Below are positions 46,308 to 53,846 of a DNA stretch of 64,000 nucleotides, one piece after another; within the stretch, counting starts at the first letter, position 1; every line of letters starts with the position of its first letter. The DNA is from Rhodobiaceae bacterium (GTDB lineage Bacteria; Pseudomonadota; Alphaproteobacteria; Rhizobiales; Aestuariivirgaceae). The stretch lies in contig VFJY01000043.1 of NCBI GenBank assembly GCA_009885825.1, forward strand, positions 1 through 64,000. Reading direction: 5' to 3'. The notes under the pieces were generated by a model. It had not been told where the DNA came from, did no database searches, and worked only from the letters and a program-made list of their open reading frames with translations. The position numbers and the translations under genes are program-made.

Positions 46308-48542
46308 GTGCATAAACCTTCTGCCTTGAATGTGTCGTGGGCCGATATTGTGGCGCTGGCCGGAGATGTGGCTGACTTTCGCCTGGGCTATGGCAGTGAC
46401 TCCTTGCAGTTTGGCGAGTTGCGGCAACCCAAATTGCCGGGTCCGCATCCGGTTGTTGTTTTCATCCATGGCGGCTGCTGGCTGAACAAATTTGGCGTAG
46501 CGCATGCCGGGGCGGTGAGCCGGGCCATCGCTGATCTGGGCTACGGGGTGTGGACGCCGGAGTACCGGCGGATCGGTGACGCGGGCGGCGGCTGGCCGGG
46601 GACATTTGACGATATTGCCGCCTGTGTCGAGGCGCTCGCTGATATTGCGCCAAAGCACGGGCTTGACCTCAATCATGTGATGCTGATGGGACATTCGGCC
46701 GGCGGGCACCTGGCGCTGTGGCTGGCGGGCCGCCCTAACCTGAAGGTAAAAATCCATGACATCATTGCGTTAGCCGGAATTTCTGATCTGTTGGATTATG
46801 AGGCGCTGGGCAATGAATGCGCTGCTTCGCTGCCGCAATTGCTGGGCGGCAATTCGCGCGCCGAGCCGGAGCGCTGGGCACAGGCTGATCCCGCGCGGAT
46901 GCCGCCTTTGAACATTCCTGTCATCCTTATCCATGGCGATCGCGATCCCATTGTGCCGCTGTCGCAGAGCGAGAATTTTGCCGGTAGCGAATTGCGCGTC
47001 GTCAAGGGTGGTGGCCATTTCGATATGGTGTCGCCGCATTCAGACGCATTTGGTGTCATTGCCACGGAGCTGCGACGGCTGAAAGAATTGCCCAGGAATT
47101 TTCCGGAACTGGTGATTGCCAAAATAGCGGAACCCGGGTCCATATTCATTCGTTGCGATGATGGACGGGATTTCTCCTACGCTGAATACTGGTCACTCGC
47201 AGGCCGGATTGCCAATGCGCTTGCGGCACAAGGCGTGGGTGTTGGCGACCGGGTTGCGGCGCAGGTTGAGAAGAGTGTGGAGGCGCTGGCGATCTTTCTG
47301 GCCTGCGCCAGACTGGGGGCGATATTTCTGCCGCTCAACACCGCTTACACGCCAAACGAGGTTGCCTATTTTGTGGGCGACGCGGAACCCAAGGTGGTTT
47401 TTCAGGACCATATGTTTGATGGATTTCTGGCGGCGGCACGAGCACAATCAGATGTTGTGCCGGGCGTTTCCCTGAATTGGGACAGCCCGCTCGCCATCCT
47501 TTACACATCGGGCACCACGGGAAAATCCAAGGGCGCGCTTCTCACCCATGGCAATTTGGCGTCGAATGCCCTGACGCTGGCCGAGGCCTGGAAATTCACG
47601 GCGGAGGACGTTCTTATTCATGCCCTGCCGATCTATCATACCCATGGGCTGTTCACGGCCGTCAACACGGTCTTGCTGAGCGGCGGCAGCCTGCTGTTCC
47701 GCCGGAAGTTTGATGTGGATGATGTTGTATCCCTAATGCCGCAGGCCACGGCGCTGATGGGGGTGCCGACATTCTATACGCGCTTGCTCAAGCACGACGG
47801 GCTGACACCCGAACTCACGCGGACCATGCGGCTGTTCATTTCAGGATCCGCACCCTTGCTGGCGGAAACCCACGGTGCTTTCAGGGAAAAAACAGGCCAT
47901 GCCATTCTTGAGCGTTATGGCATGACGGAAACCAGCATGAACACATCCAACCCATATGATGGGGAAAGGCGGGCTGGAACCGTCGGGATGCCGCTTGCCA
48001 GTGTCGAGGTTCGCATCACTGATCCTGCCACGGGCGGGGCATTGCCGCGTGGTAAAATTGGCATGATTGAAGTCCGGGGGCCCAATGTTTTCAAAGGCTA
48101 CTGGCGAAATCCTGAGAAAACGGCTGAGGAAATCCGGCCCGATGGCTTTTTCATAACGGGCGATCTCGGTTCGTTTGATGGCGATGGCTATCTCACCATA
48201 TCAGGGCGGGGCAAGGACCTGGTGATTTCCGGCGGCTTCAATGTTTATCCCAAGGAAATCGAAACAGAGATTGATCTGTTCACGGAGGTTTTTGAATCTG
48301 CGGTGATTGGCGTGCCGCATCCGGATCTGGGCGAGGGGGTGGTGGCGATTGTTGTTCTGGCAAAGGCGGTTTTTGATGAGAAGAAAATGGTCAGTGAATT
48401 GCAAAAGCGCCTGGCCAAATTCAAGGTGCCGAAGCGTATCATCGCGGTCACCGAGTTGCCGCGCAATGCCATGGGCAAAGTGCAGAAAAACCAGATGCGC
48501 GAAACTTACAAGAGCTTGTTCACGGTTTACCGGCCGGTGTGA
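46308..48542 (+). CDS. Fusion of alpha/beta hydrolase and malonyl-CoA-synthetase-like acyl-CoA ligase
   Basis: About 744 residues from the GTG at 46308 (AGGGA upstream); TTG at 46287 is an alternative. Residues 1-260 are an alpha/beta hydrolase of the kynurenine-formamidase/BD-FAE type with HGGCW, nucleophile GHSAGG, acid GDRDP and GGHFD. From about 270 to the end is an ANL ligase closely resembling MatB: LYTSGTTGKSKG, HALPIYHTHGLF, RYGMTETSMNTSNPYDGERR, GRGKDLVISGGFNVYPKEIE and the acylation Lys in NAMGKVQKN. The ligase lacks part of the usual segment before the P-loop-like motif. MatB makes malonyl-CoA from malonate and ATP. No stop or frame change separates the halves. Confidence 0.85.
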   Translation: MHKPSALNVSWADIVALAGDVADFRLGYGSDSLQFGELRQPKLPGPHPVVVFIHGGCWLNKFGVAHAGAVSRAIADLGYGVWTPEYRRIGDAGGGWPGTFDDIAACVEALADIAPKHGLDLNHVMLMGHSAGGHLALWLAGRPNLKVKIHDIIALAGISDLLDYEALGNECAASLPQLLGGNSRAEPERWAQADPARMPPLNIPVILIHGDRDPIVPLSQSENFAGSELRVVKGGGHFDMVSPHSDAFGVIATELRRLKELPRNFPELVIAKIAEPGSIFIRCDDGRDFSYAEYWSLAGRIANALAAQGVGVGDRVAAQVEKSVEALAIFLACARLGAIFLPLNTAYTPNEVAYFVGDAEPKVVFQDHMFDGFLAAARAQSDVVPGVSLNWDSPLAILYTSGTTGKSKGALLTHGNLASNALTLAEAWKFTAEDVLIHALPIYHTHGLFTAVNTVLLSGGSLLFRRKFDVDDVVSLMPQATALMGVPTFYTRLLKHDGLTPELTRTMRLFISGSAPLLAETHGAFREKTGHAILERYGMTETSMNTSNPYDGERRAGTVGMPLASVEVRITDPATGGALPRGKIGMIEVRGPNVFKGYWRNPEKTAEEIRPDGFFITGDLGSFDGDGYLTISGRGKDLVISGGFNVYPKEIETEIDLFTEVFESAVIGVPHPDLGEGVVAIVVLAKAVFDEKKMVSELQKRLAKFKVPKRIIAVTELPRNAMGKVQKNQMRETYKSLFTVYRPV

Positions 48543-48748
48543 ATGCCATACAAATTAACAAGGTGAACGACCGCGACCAGGCAAACAAAAGCGCCCGTAA
48601 ACATCAATGGCGTGGTGGGAATCAGGCTGGGGTTTATGGATTTCCGCGGTCGGCGTTCGACCCAGACCATTGCGGCAACCAAGACAAGGCCTGCCAACAG
48701 GGCACCGCCCGTGATTATCAATTCAACGGTATTTTGTTCTATAATCAT
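48527..48748 (-). CDS. Small two-pass membrane protein
   Basis: 73 residues from the ATG at 48748; the frame is open upstream but would cross the bL36 promoter. Two hydrophobic segments (about 8-28 and 48-68) are joined by a basic loop ERRPRKS. No family recognised. It ends within the last codons of the converging fusion gene. Similar short membrane proteins are often found beside this ribosomal-protein gene in alphaproteobacteria, though I cannot confirm it here. Confidence 0.55.
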   Translation of the reverse strand: MIIEQNTVELIITGGALLAGLVLVAAMVWVERRPRKSINPSLIPTTPLMFTGAFVCLVAVVHLVNLYGIHTGR

Positions 48749-48764
48749 GGGTTTGGTGTTTAAG

Positions 48765-48793
48765 TTGACAGTTGGGTGCGTGGTGACTATGGT
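48765..48793 (+). promoter_or_regulatory. Promoter for the bL36 gene
   Basis: A perfect TTGACA (48765-48770), 17-bp spacer and TATGGT (48788-48793), 44 bp ahead of the rpmJ start. Confidence 0.65.
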
Positions 48794-48837
48794 CCGTCCA
48801 AATTCGAAGGGGCGTTGCCCCATGTTTAGGTGAAGTC

Positions 48838-48963
48838 ATGAAAGTCCGCAATTCCCTGAAATCCTTGATCAAGCGCCACCGCGACAACAAGCTGGTGCGC
48901 CGCCGGGGCCGTGTTTACATCATCAACAAGACCAACCCGCGCTTTAAAGCCCGCCAAGGCTGA
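48838..48963 (+). CDS. rpmJ: 50S ribosomal protein bL36, zinc-free form
   Basis: A 41-residue protein whose sequence from [10 protein letters not shown] to [12 protein letters not shown] is that of the long (YkgO-type) bL36. AGGTGA lies 5 bases before the ATG. It has no cysteine at all, so it cannot bind the zinc ion of the C+ form of bL36. The position where many alphaproteobacterial homologues have a Cys (RHRDC) is Asn here. Transcribed alone from a strong promoter and followed by a hairpin. Confidence 0.95.
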   Translation: MKVRNSLKSLIKRHRDNKLVRRRGRVYIINKTNPRFKARQG

Positions 48964-48991
48964 TTTCACCGATTGACGAAAAATTGATGCT

Positions 48992-49011
48992 GCGCCCGTT
49001 TATTCGGGCGC
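48992..49011 (+). terminator. Hairpin after rpmJ
   Basis: GCGCCCG (48992-48998) pairs exactly with CGGGCGC (49005-49011), 28 bp after the rpmJ stop; the T-run is weak (GGTAAATGTTTT). Confidence 0.5.
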
Positions 49012-49054
49012 GGTAAATGTTTTCAGAGGATGCGCTTTGAGCTATGCTCGGCCC

Positions 49055-49651
49055 ATGACACATCCCAAGATTCTCGCGCTCGTTGTCGGTCTGTCTGTCT
49101 TGGCTCAACCGGCATTTGCCAAGGAAGGCGATGACGCGGGCGCTGCCGCTGAAAAACTCACACCCCTGCAATTGCGCGAAGAATCGCTGGATGTCCTGTT
49201 TGCGAAACTTCAACAGCCGACCAGTGAAAAAGCCGCAAGGGACGTTGAGCAGAAGATTTGGACCCTGTGGTCCCAGTCTGATTCGCCAACGGCGGATGTT
49301 CTGCTTGGGCAGGCGGTTGCCGCCATGGACGCCCGGGACAGCGCCTCGTCATTTGCCATTCTGGACCGCGTGATCGCGTCCTATCCAAATTATGCGGAAG
49401 CCTGGAACAAGCGGGCCACCTTGAATTTCGTGGTGGGCAAATACAAGGCTTCGCTCAATGACATTGAAAAAGTCCTGGATCTGGAGCCCCGGCATTTTGG
49501 CGCCCTTGCCGGGCGCGGCATGATCTATAACGCGCAGGAGGAGTGGGGTCTGGCGCTCGATGCCTACCGGGATGCGCTGGCGGTCAATCCCAACATGCCG
49601 TCAGTGAAGTCCGCAATCAAAGAGCTGGAAAAGCGGTTGCAGGATATTTAG
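49055..49651 (+). CDS. Secreted tetratricopeptide-repeat protein
   Basis: 198 residues from the ATG at 49055, chosen because it gives a clean signal peptide (MTHPKILALVVGLSVLAQPAFA, cut after AFA); TTG at 49037 would add six residues. About three TPR units fill residues 90-195, with canonical Trp/Ala/Gly positions in YAEAWNKRATLNFVVGKY and GALAGRGMIYNAQEEW. Probably a periplasmic scaffold for protein-protein contact. Its last 4 bp overlap the converging pyk gene. Confidence 0.87.
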   Translation: MTHPKILALVVGLSVLAQPAFAKEGDDAGAAAEKLTPLQLREESLDVLFAKLQQPTSEKAARDVEQKIWTLWSQSDSPTADVLLGQAVAAMDARDSASSFAILDRVIASYPNYAEAWNKRATLNFVVGKYKASLNDIEKVLDLEPRHFGALAGRGMIYNAQEEWGLALDAYRDALAVNPNMPSVKSAIKELEKRLQDI

Positions 49652-51084
49652 TTTTTTGTCGCCCGGGGTTTTCCAACCTGGGCAATGCGCAGCATGTTGG
49701 TGGCGCCGGGCTCGCCCAGGGGCACCCCCACTGTAATGATGATGCGCTGGCCTTCTTCGGCGAAACCTTGCGAGGACGCGAAGTCACAGGCGGTATCGAT
49801 CATGTCTTCGAGCGAGTTCGCGTTGGGTGTCAATACGCAGTGCTGGCCCCAGGCGAGCGCCAGCCGCCGCGCGGTTGCGGCTATGGGGGTCAGCGTGATG
49901 ATGGGGACATTTGGCCGCTCGCGGGCAACACGCATGGCGGTTGAACCGGATTCCGTGTAGCTCACGATGGCGGCGACCTGCAGCGTTTCGGAAATGGAGC
50001 GCGCTGCCGTTGAAATTGCGTCCGCTGTCGTGGGTTGCGGATCGTTGCGCTGGGCATTCATGATGCCACGGTAGAAGCTGTCGCCCTCGGCGGACTGGGC
50101 AATTCTATCCATGGTTTCCACGGCTTTTTCCGGCCAGGCGCCTGCGGCGCTTTCGGCTGACAGCATGATGGCGTCAGCGCCCTCATAAACGGCGGTGGCG
50201 ACATCTGAAACTTCAGCGCGGGTGGGAACCGGTTCGACGATCATTGATTCCAGCATCTGCGTTGCAACGACTACGGGCTTGCCGGCGCGCCGCGCCGCCC
50301 GCGTGAGCTGCTTCTGGCGGGCGGGGACGGTTTCGAGCGGCAATTCAACACCCAGATCACCACGGGCCACCATGATGCCATCGGAATGCAACAGAATATC
50401 TTCGAGGCAAAGGAGAGCAGACGGCTTTTCGATCTTGGCCATCACGCCAGCGCGGCCTGCGATGAGGCCCCGGGCCTCGATCACATCTTCCGGTCGCTGC
50501 ACGAAGGATAGCGCGATCCAGTCCACGCCGATTTTGGCGGCGGCTTCCAGATCGGCGCGGTCTTTTCCGGTGAGGGCAGGGATGGGCAGCAGCGTGTTGG
50601 GAAGATTGACGCCCTTGCGGTTTGACAGTGTGCCGCCAAATATGATGGTGGTGTCGATGCGGGTGGGAGAAACGCCAGTTATTTCCACCCGCGAACGGCC
50701 ATCATTCAACAGCAGGAAATCGCCAATTTTCACCGATGCGAAGATTTCCGGGTGGGGCAGGTGCACGCGGGTCGCGTCGCCGGGCGTTGCGTCTGTATCA
50801 AAAGCAAAACTGTCGCCCGCCTTGATCACGGCTTCCTTGTTCTTGAAGGTGCCGATGCGGATTTTGGGGCCTTGCAAATCGGCCAGAATGCCGATGGGGC
50901 GCTGCAGCCTGGTTTCGACATTGCGAATGTGGCCGTGAAGCTGGGCCAGCATCTCGTGGCTGGTATGGCTCATGTTGATGCGGAATACATCAACGCCGGC
51001 CACAAACAGTTTTTCAATCATTTCGGGGCTGGACGACGCTGGTCCTAGGGTCGCCAGGATTTTGACTTTACGATTTCTGCGCAC
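49648..51084 (-). CDS. pyk: Pyruvate kinase
   Basis: 478 residues, the standard length. Visible hallmarks are KILATLGPASSSPEMIEKL at the N-terminus, the active-site signature around MAKIEKPSALLCLEDIL, GIMVARGDLGVELPLE, and the C-terminal allosteric-type domain. It makes pyruvate and ATP from phosphoenolpyruvate and ADP. DUF1036 follows on the upstream side with only 6 bp between, so the two are probably cotranscribed, DUF1036 first. Confidence 0.95.
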   Translation of the reverse strand: MRRNRKVKILATLGPASSSPEMIEKLFVAGVDVFRINMSHTSHEMLAQLHGHIRNVETRLQRPIGILADLQGPKIRIGTFKNKEAVIKAGDSFAFDTDATPGDATRVHLPHPEIFASVKIGDFLLLNDGRSRVEITGVSPTRIDTTIIFGGTLSNRKGVNLPNTLLPIPALTGKDRADLEAAAKIGVDWIALSFVQRPEDVIEARGLIAGRAGVMAKIEKPSALLCLEDILLHSDGIMVARGDLGVELPLETVPARQKQLTRAARRAGKPVVVATQMLESMIVEPVPTRAEVSDVATAVYEGADAIMLSAESAAGAWPEKAVETMDRIAQSAEGDSFYRGIMNAQRNDPQPTTADAISTAARSISETLQVAAIVSYTESGSTAMRVARERPNVPIITLTPIAATARRLALAWGQHCVLTPNANSLEDMIDTACDFASSQGFAEEGQRIIITVGVPLGEPGATNMLRIAQVGKPRATKN

Positions 51085-51090
51085 AGGAAG

Positions 51091-51519
51091 TTATTGCCCT
51101 TGGCTGGTCTTCTCGCCAGACAAGGAAATTGTCCAGTCAGTTTCCTCAGCGGTGTCGACTTCGAAGAACCCGGACTTCTGATAACCACGCTCCACGCAAT
51201 TATCAAGGCCACGGATTGTGAAGATCTTGTCACGGGTGCACATCATGGCCTTGCCGCCCCAGGAGCCGCCCTTGTCGTAATCCACCGCGTAAACGTAGTA
51301 GTAACGCGCAATCAGGGTTCCCTTGAGAAGGGGCAGGCACTTGTTCGGCTCAACCGTCCACCAGCCTTCGCTGGCCCAGCCGTCCTTGTCCTTGTAGCCA
51401 ATGGCCACGCCCACGCGGCTTGACGTGTTGTTGCAGAGCTTCAGATCGGCCAATGCCGGGGTGGCGGCAAAGCCCACTAATGCCGCAGCGCCCAGGATAG
51501 CGGCAATTGCTCGAACCAT
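51091..51519 (-). CDS. DUF1036 secreted protein
   Basis: 142 residues with a signal peptide (about 1-24, ending ALA) and a DUF1036 domain: DLKLCNNTSSRVGVAIGYKD, the repeated aromatic pattern GWWTVEPNKC, and YYVYAVDYDKGG. Four cysteines suggest disulfides in the periplasm. GGGAG precedes the ATG. The function of DUF1036 is unknown; its neighbourhood with pyk and DUF1244 is common in Rhizobiales. Confidence 0.9.
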   Translation of the reverse strand: MVRAIAAILGAAALVGFAATPALADLKLCNNTSSRVGVAIGYKDKDGWASEGWWTVEPNKCLPLLKGTLIARYYYVYAVDYDKGGSWGGKAMMCTRDKIFTIRGLDNCVERGYQKSGFFEVDTAEETDWTISLSGEKTSQGQ

Positions 51520-51672
51520 TTTATGGTCTCCCCAGCGATAGCTTCGATTCGTTCATAGCGCTCCTTTTAGGTCACGTATAGTTAACATATTGGCATAATC
51601 GCCTTGATTTCAGGCTATAGCATGAACATTTCAAGGTTACCAAATCAAGTGTGGATGACACGCAAGCCGCGC

Positions 51673-51686
51673 TGGCAAGCTTGCCA
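51673..51686. promoter_or_regulatory. 14-bp perfect palindrome in the DUF1036-DUF1244 gap
   Basis: TGGCAAGCTTGCCA is fully self-complementary and lies in the 209-bp divergent gap, 42 bp before DUF1244. It may be an operator. No other feature was seen in the gap. Confidence 0.3.
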
Positions 51687-51728
51687 TAAAGCGCTAATAA
51701 GGGCGCTTGGAACGCTAGGTACGGGCCC

Positions 51729-52004
51729 ATGGAACTCGATGAGAAAACGCGAATTGAGCTTGAAGCCGCGACCTTCCGCAGGCTTCTGGAACATTTGCGC
51801 AAGCGTACGGACGTGCAGAACATCGACATGATGAATCTCGCGGGGTTCTGCCGGAACTGCCTGTCAAACTGGTTCGAGGAGGCCGCCACATCGCGGGGGA
51901 TCGGGATTGCCCGCGCGGACGCCCGGGAAATGGTTTACGGCATGCCGCAGGATGAATGGAAGGCCAAATACCAGACGGGTTCCAGCAAAGATCACAAGCA
52001 CTAG
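51729..52004 (+). CDS. DUF1244 protein
   Basis: 91 residues, all one DUF1244 domain, with LAGFCRNCLSNWFEEAA (two Cys spaced as possible metal ligands) and GMPQDEWKAKYQ. Small helical cytoplasmic protein of unknown function found widely in proteobacteria. It begins a short plus-strand unit with gapR 20 bp downstream. Confidence 0.9.
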   Translation: MELDEKTRIELEAATFRRLLEHLRKRTDVQNIDMMNLAGFCRNCLSNWFEEAATSRGIGIARADAREMVYGMPQDEWKAKYQTGSSKDHKH

Positions 52005-52024
52005 TTTAGGTGGAGGACAAGAGC

Positions 52025-52294
52025 GTGACTACAAAATCCAGTTTTGCCCAGGGGCAATTGAAAAGCATCGTTGAGCGCATCGAGCGGCTTGAAGAAGAAA
52101 AAAAGACAATCGCCGCCGACATCAAGGAAGTTTATGCCGAGGCCAAGGGCAATGGCTTTGACACCAAGATTCTGCGCAAGGTCATCTCGCTCCGCAAAAA
52201 AGACGCCGACGAGCGCGAAGAAGAAGAGTCAATGCTCGATCTCTATTTGCAGGCGCTGGGGATGATCCCGGGAGAGGCCGAGGCGGCGGCTTAA
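52025..52294 (+). CDS. gapR: GapR-type nucleoid-associated protein (DUF2312)
   Basis: 89 residues from the GTG at 52025, which has GGAGG 8 bases upstream and gives the family's exact usual length; the GTG at 52010 is too close to the preceding stop and lacks a site. It is a helical protein with [18 protein letters not shown] and [18 protein letters not shown], the DNA-binding coiled coil. Caulobacter GapR binds overtwisted, AT-rich DNA and aids replication. Its last 4 bp overlap the converging DUF882 gene. Confidence 0.92.
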   Translation: MTTKSSFAQGQLKSIVERIERLEEEKKTIAADIKEVYAEAKGNGFDTKILRKVISLRKKDADEREEEESMLDLYLQALGMIPGEAEAAA

Positions 52295-53649
52295 TTATTC
52301 GCGCTCAGCAATTCCGGAATGCTTGTCGGCATATCGCCTTTGCCATCTCTGACGACCACCAGCATGTCGCTCTTGCCGGATGCGGCTTCTTGCGATACGG
52401 ATTGCGCCTGGGCGCTTGGTATCAGCGAATTATCGCCGGTGCTGAACTCTTGCGGCGCGCCGTCGCGGCGGATGGTTTTATCAACGCTGAAGTTGAGTAT
52501 TTCCGGCCACCAGCTGGCTTCCGTGATGCTCGCTGTCGCCATCAGAGGGGGAATAACAGGAGCGCCAATGGCGGTGCCATCACGCAGCGCCGCGGCAAAA
52601 CTGCCTTTACCTGAAAGGTTCGATGTTTGCGTGAGACCGGGTTCTTGGACCATGGTTTCCGCAGCTTCAACAACGCCCATGCTGTCAGAAATGATCGAAG
52701 GCCTGGTTCTGATCACCTGCGTTGGCGGCGGCGCCGACGCGGGCTCAATTTTCATATTGGCTGCGGCCATTATGAGAACTTCAATGGGCTTGGGCCGCGG
52801 CTTTGGAACGGGATAGCCTCTGACGATTTCTTTTGGAATTTCTAGCGCGGGCTTGGTTTTGCTTGCCTGTTCAGCCAGCGTCGCCAAATCTTCATCGGCA
52901 CCCTGGTAGTTGGCCTGGAGGACGGCGGCTTCTTCGGCCGCATCCAAGGCTGCAACAGCGGTTGCATCCTTGCGGTTGAGACGCGCGCCCAAAGTTCTCC
53001 TGCCGTCGCGGAAAATCTGGGCCATTTCGGTCTTGCCGATGGCTGGGCCCCAGTGGCGGACCTTGCCCGAGTCAAGATGGACAAAGCCCGTTGGCCCGCC
53101 GGAACTGCGGTAATAGCCAACGCCGCCAACTTTTCTGACGAGCGCGCTATTGCGGATTTTCTTGGCAGCGACATCCGGGAAGTAAAGGTCTATGGCCTTG
53201 CCAATCATGTGCTGGCTTTTGCCTGCAACATTGCGGCCTATTTTTTTCAGGAATGCGTTGGTTCTGGGTGAGCGATAACCGCAGATGATATGAATTGGTG
53301 CGTGCGAACCCAGGTCGGCATGAAGTTCCCACATGAGATCGACGGTCTTGGGATCGATCTTGATCACTTCATTGCGACGCCAGTCACGCATCAGGTAGTT
53401 GATTTTTTTCATGGCGGAGGGAACATAGCGGCCCTTCACCATGTAGGTGACGGTGATGCTCTCTTTGGTATGGACTTGATAAATCGATAGGGTGCGGGTT
53501 TCGCCGCCAGCAATTGTCGGCGCACCGAGGCTCAGCCAAATGCCAACAGCGAGCGCTGTGACAATGGCAAATGTCGATATGAATCTTTTCCCGCGCTCAG
53601 TCAATATCCTGAAATACCCCTGGTCCTGCCCACACAAAATCATACTCAT
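52291..53649 (-). CDS. DUF882/YcbK-like peptidoglycan hydrolase-fold protein with long C-terminal tail
   Basis: About 452 residues; GTG 53655, ATG 53649 and ATG 53643 are equally plausible starts. One membrane anchor (about 20-40) precedes a DUF882 domain (about 55-210) of the M15 peptidase fold with zinc-type ligands in [13 protein letters not shown] and FVHLDSG and the substrate-site CGYRSPRTN. The remaining half is low-complexity, Pro/Ala/Lys-rich (PVPKPRPKP), unlike the short YcbK proteins. It is probably a periplasmic, membrane-tethered wall enzyme. It is upstream of a CtrA-type box and next to an L,D-transpeptidase gene. Confidence 0.85.
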   Translation of the reverse strand: MSMILCGQDQGYFRILTERGKRFISTFAIVTALAVGIWLSLGAPTIAGGETRTLSIYQVHTKESITVTYMVKGRYVPSAMKKINYLMRDWRRNEVIKIDPKTVDLMWELHADLGSHAPIHIICGYRSPRTNAFLKKIGRNVAGKSQHMIGKAIDLYFPDVAAKKIRNSALVRKVGGVGYYRSSGGPTGFVHLDSGKVRHWGPAIGKTEMAQIFRDGRRTLGARLNRKDATAVAALDAAEEAAVLQANYQGADEDLATLAEQASKTKPALEIPKEIVRGYPVPKPRPKPIEVLIMAAANMKIEPASAPPPTQVIRTRPSIISDSMGVVEAAETMVQEPGLTQTSNLSGKGSFAAALRDGTAIGAPVIPPLMATASITEASWWPEILNFSVDKTIRRDGAPQEFSTGDNSLIPSAQAQSVSQEAASGKSDMLVVVRDGKGDMPTSIPELLSANN

Positions 53650-53765
53650 ACACACCGGGCGGAAAACTCCGACCCCCCTTTGGTTTCCCCGTTTTCGCGC
53701 CGTCCACCTCGACCAGCTTACACGCTAAACGGACTTCAGACAAGAATATGGCCACCATGAGGCAC

Positions 53766-53811
53766 CATTGTAAAGAAATACAATGAATAATTATGATTAA
53801 CAGCGGCTTAA
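53766..53811. promoter_or_regulatory. Perfect CtrA-type box and adjacent inverted repeat
   Basis: TTAACAGCGGCTTAA (53797-53811) is an exact TTAA-N7-TTAA. Beside it CATTGTA (53766-53772) and TACAATG (53779-53785) form a perfect inverted repeat. They lie upstream of the DUF882 gene and downstream of the L,D-transpeptidase gene, both minus strand. Confidence 0.4.
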
Positions 53812-53846
53812 AGGCACCGACTCAAGCCGAAAAACACTGAAAAATA

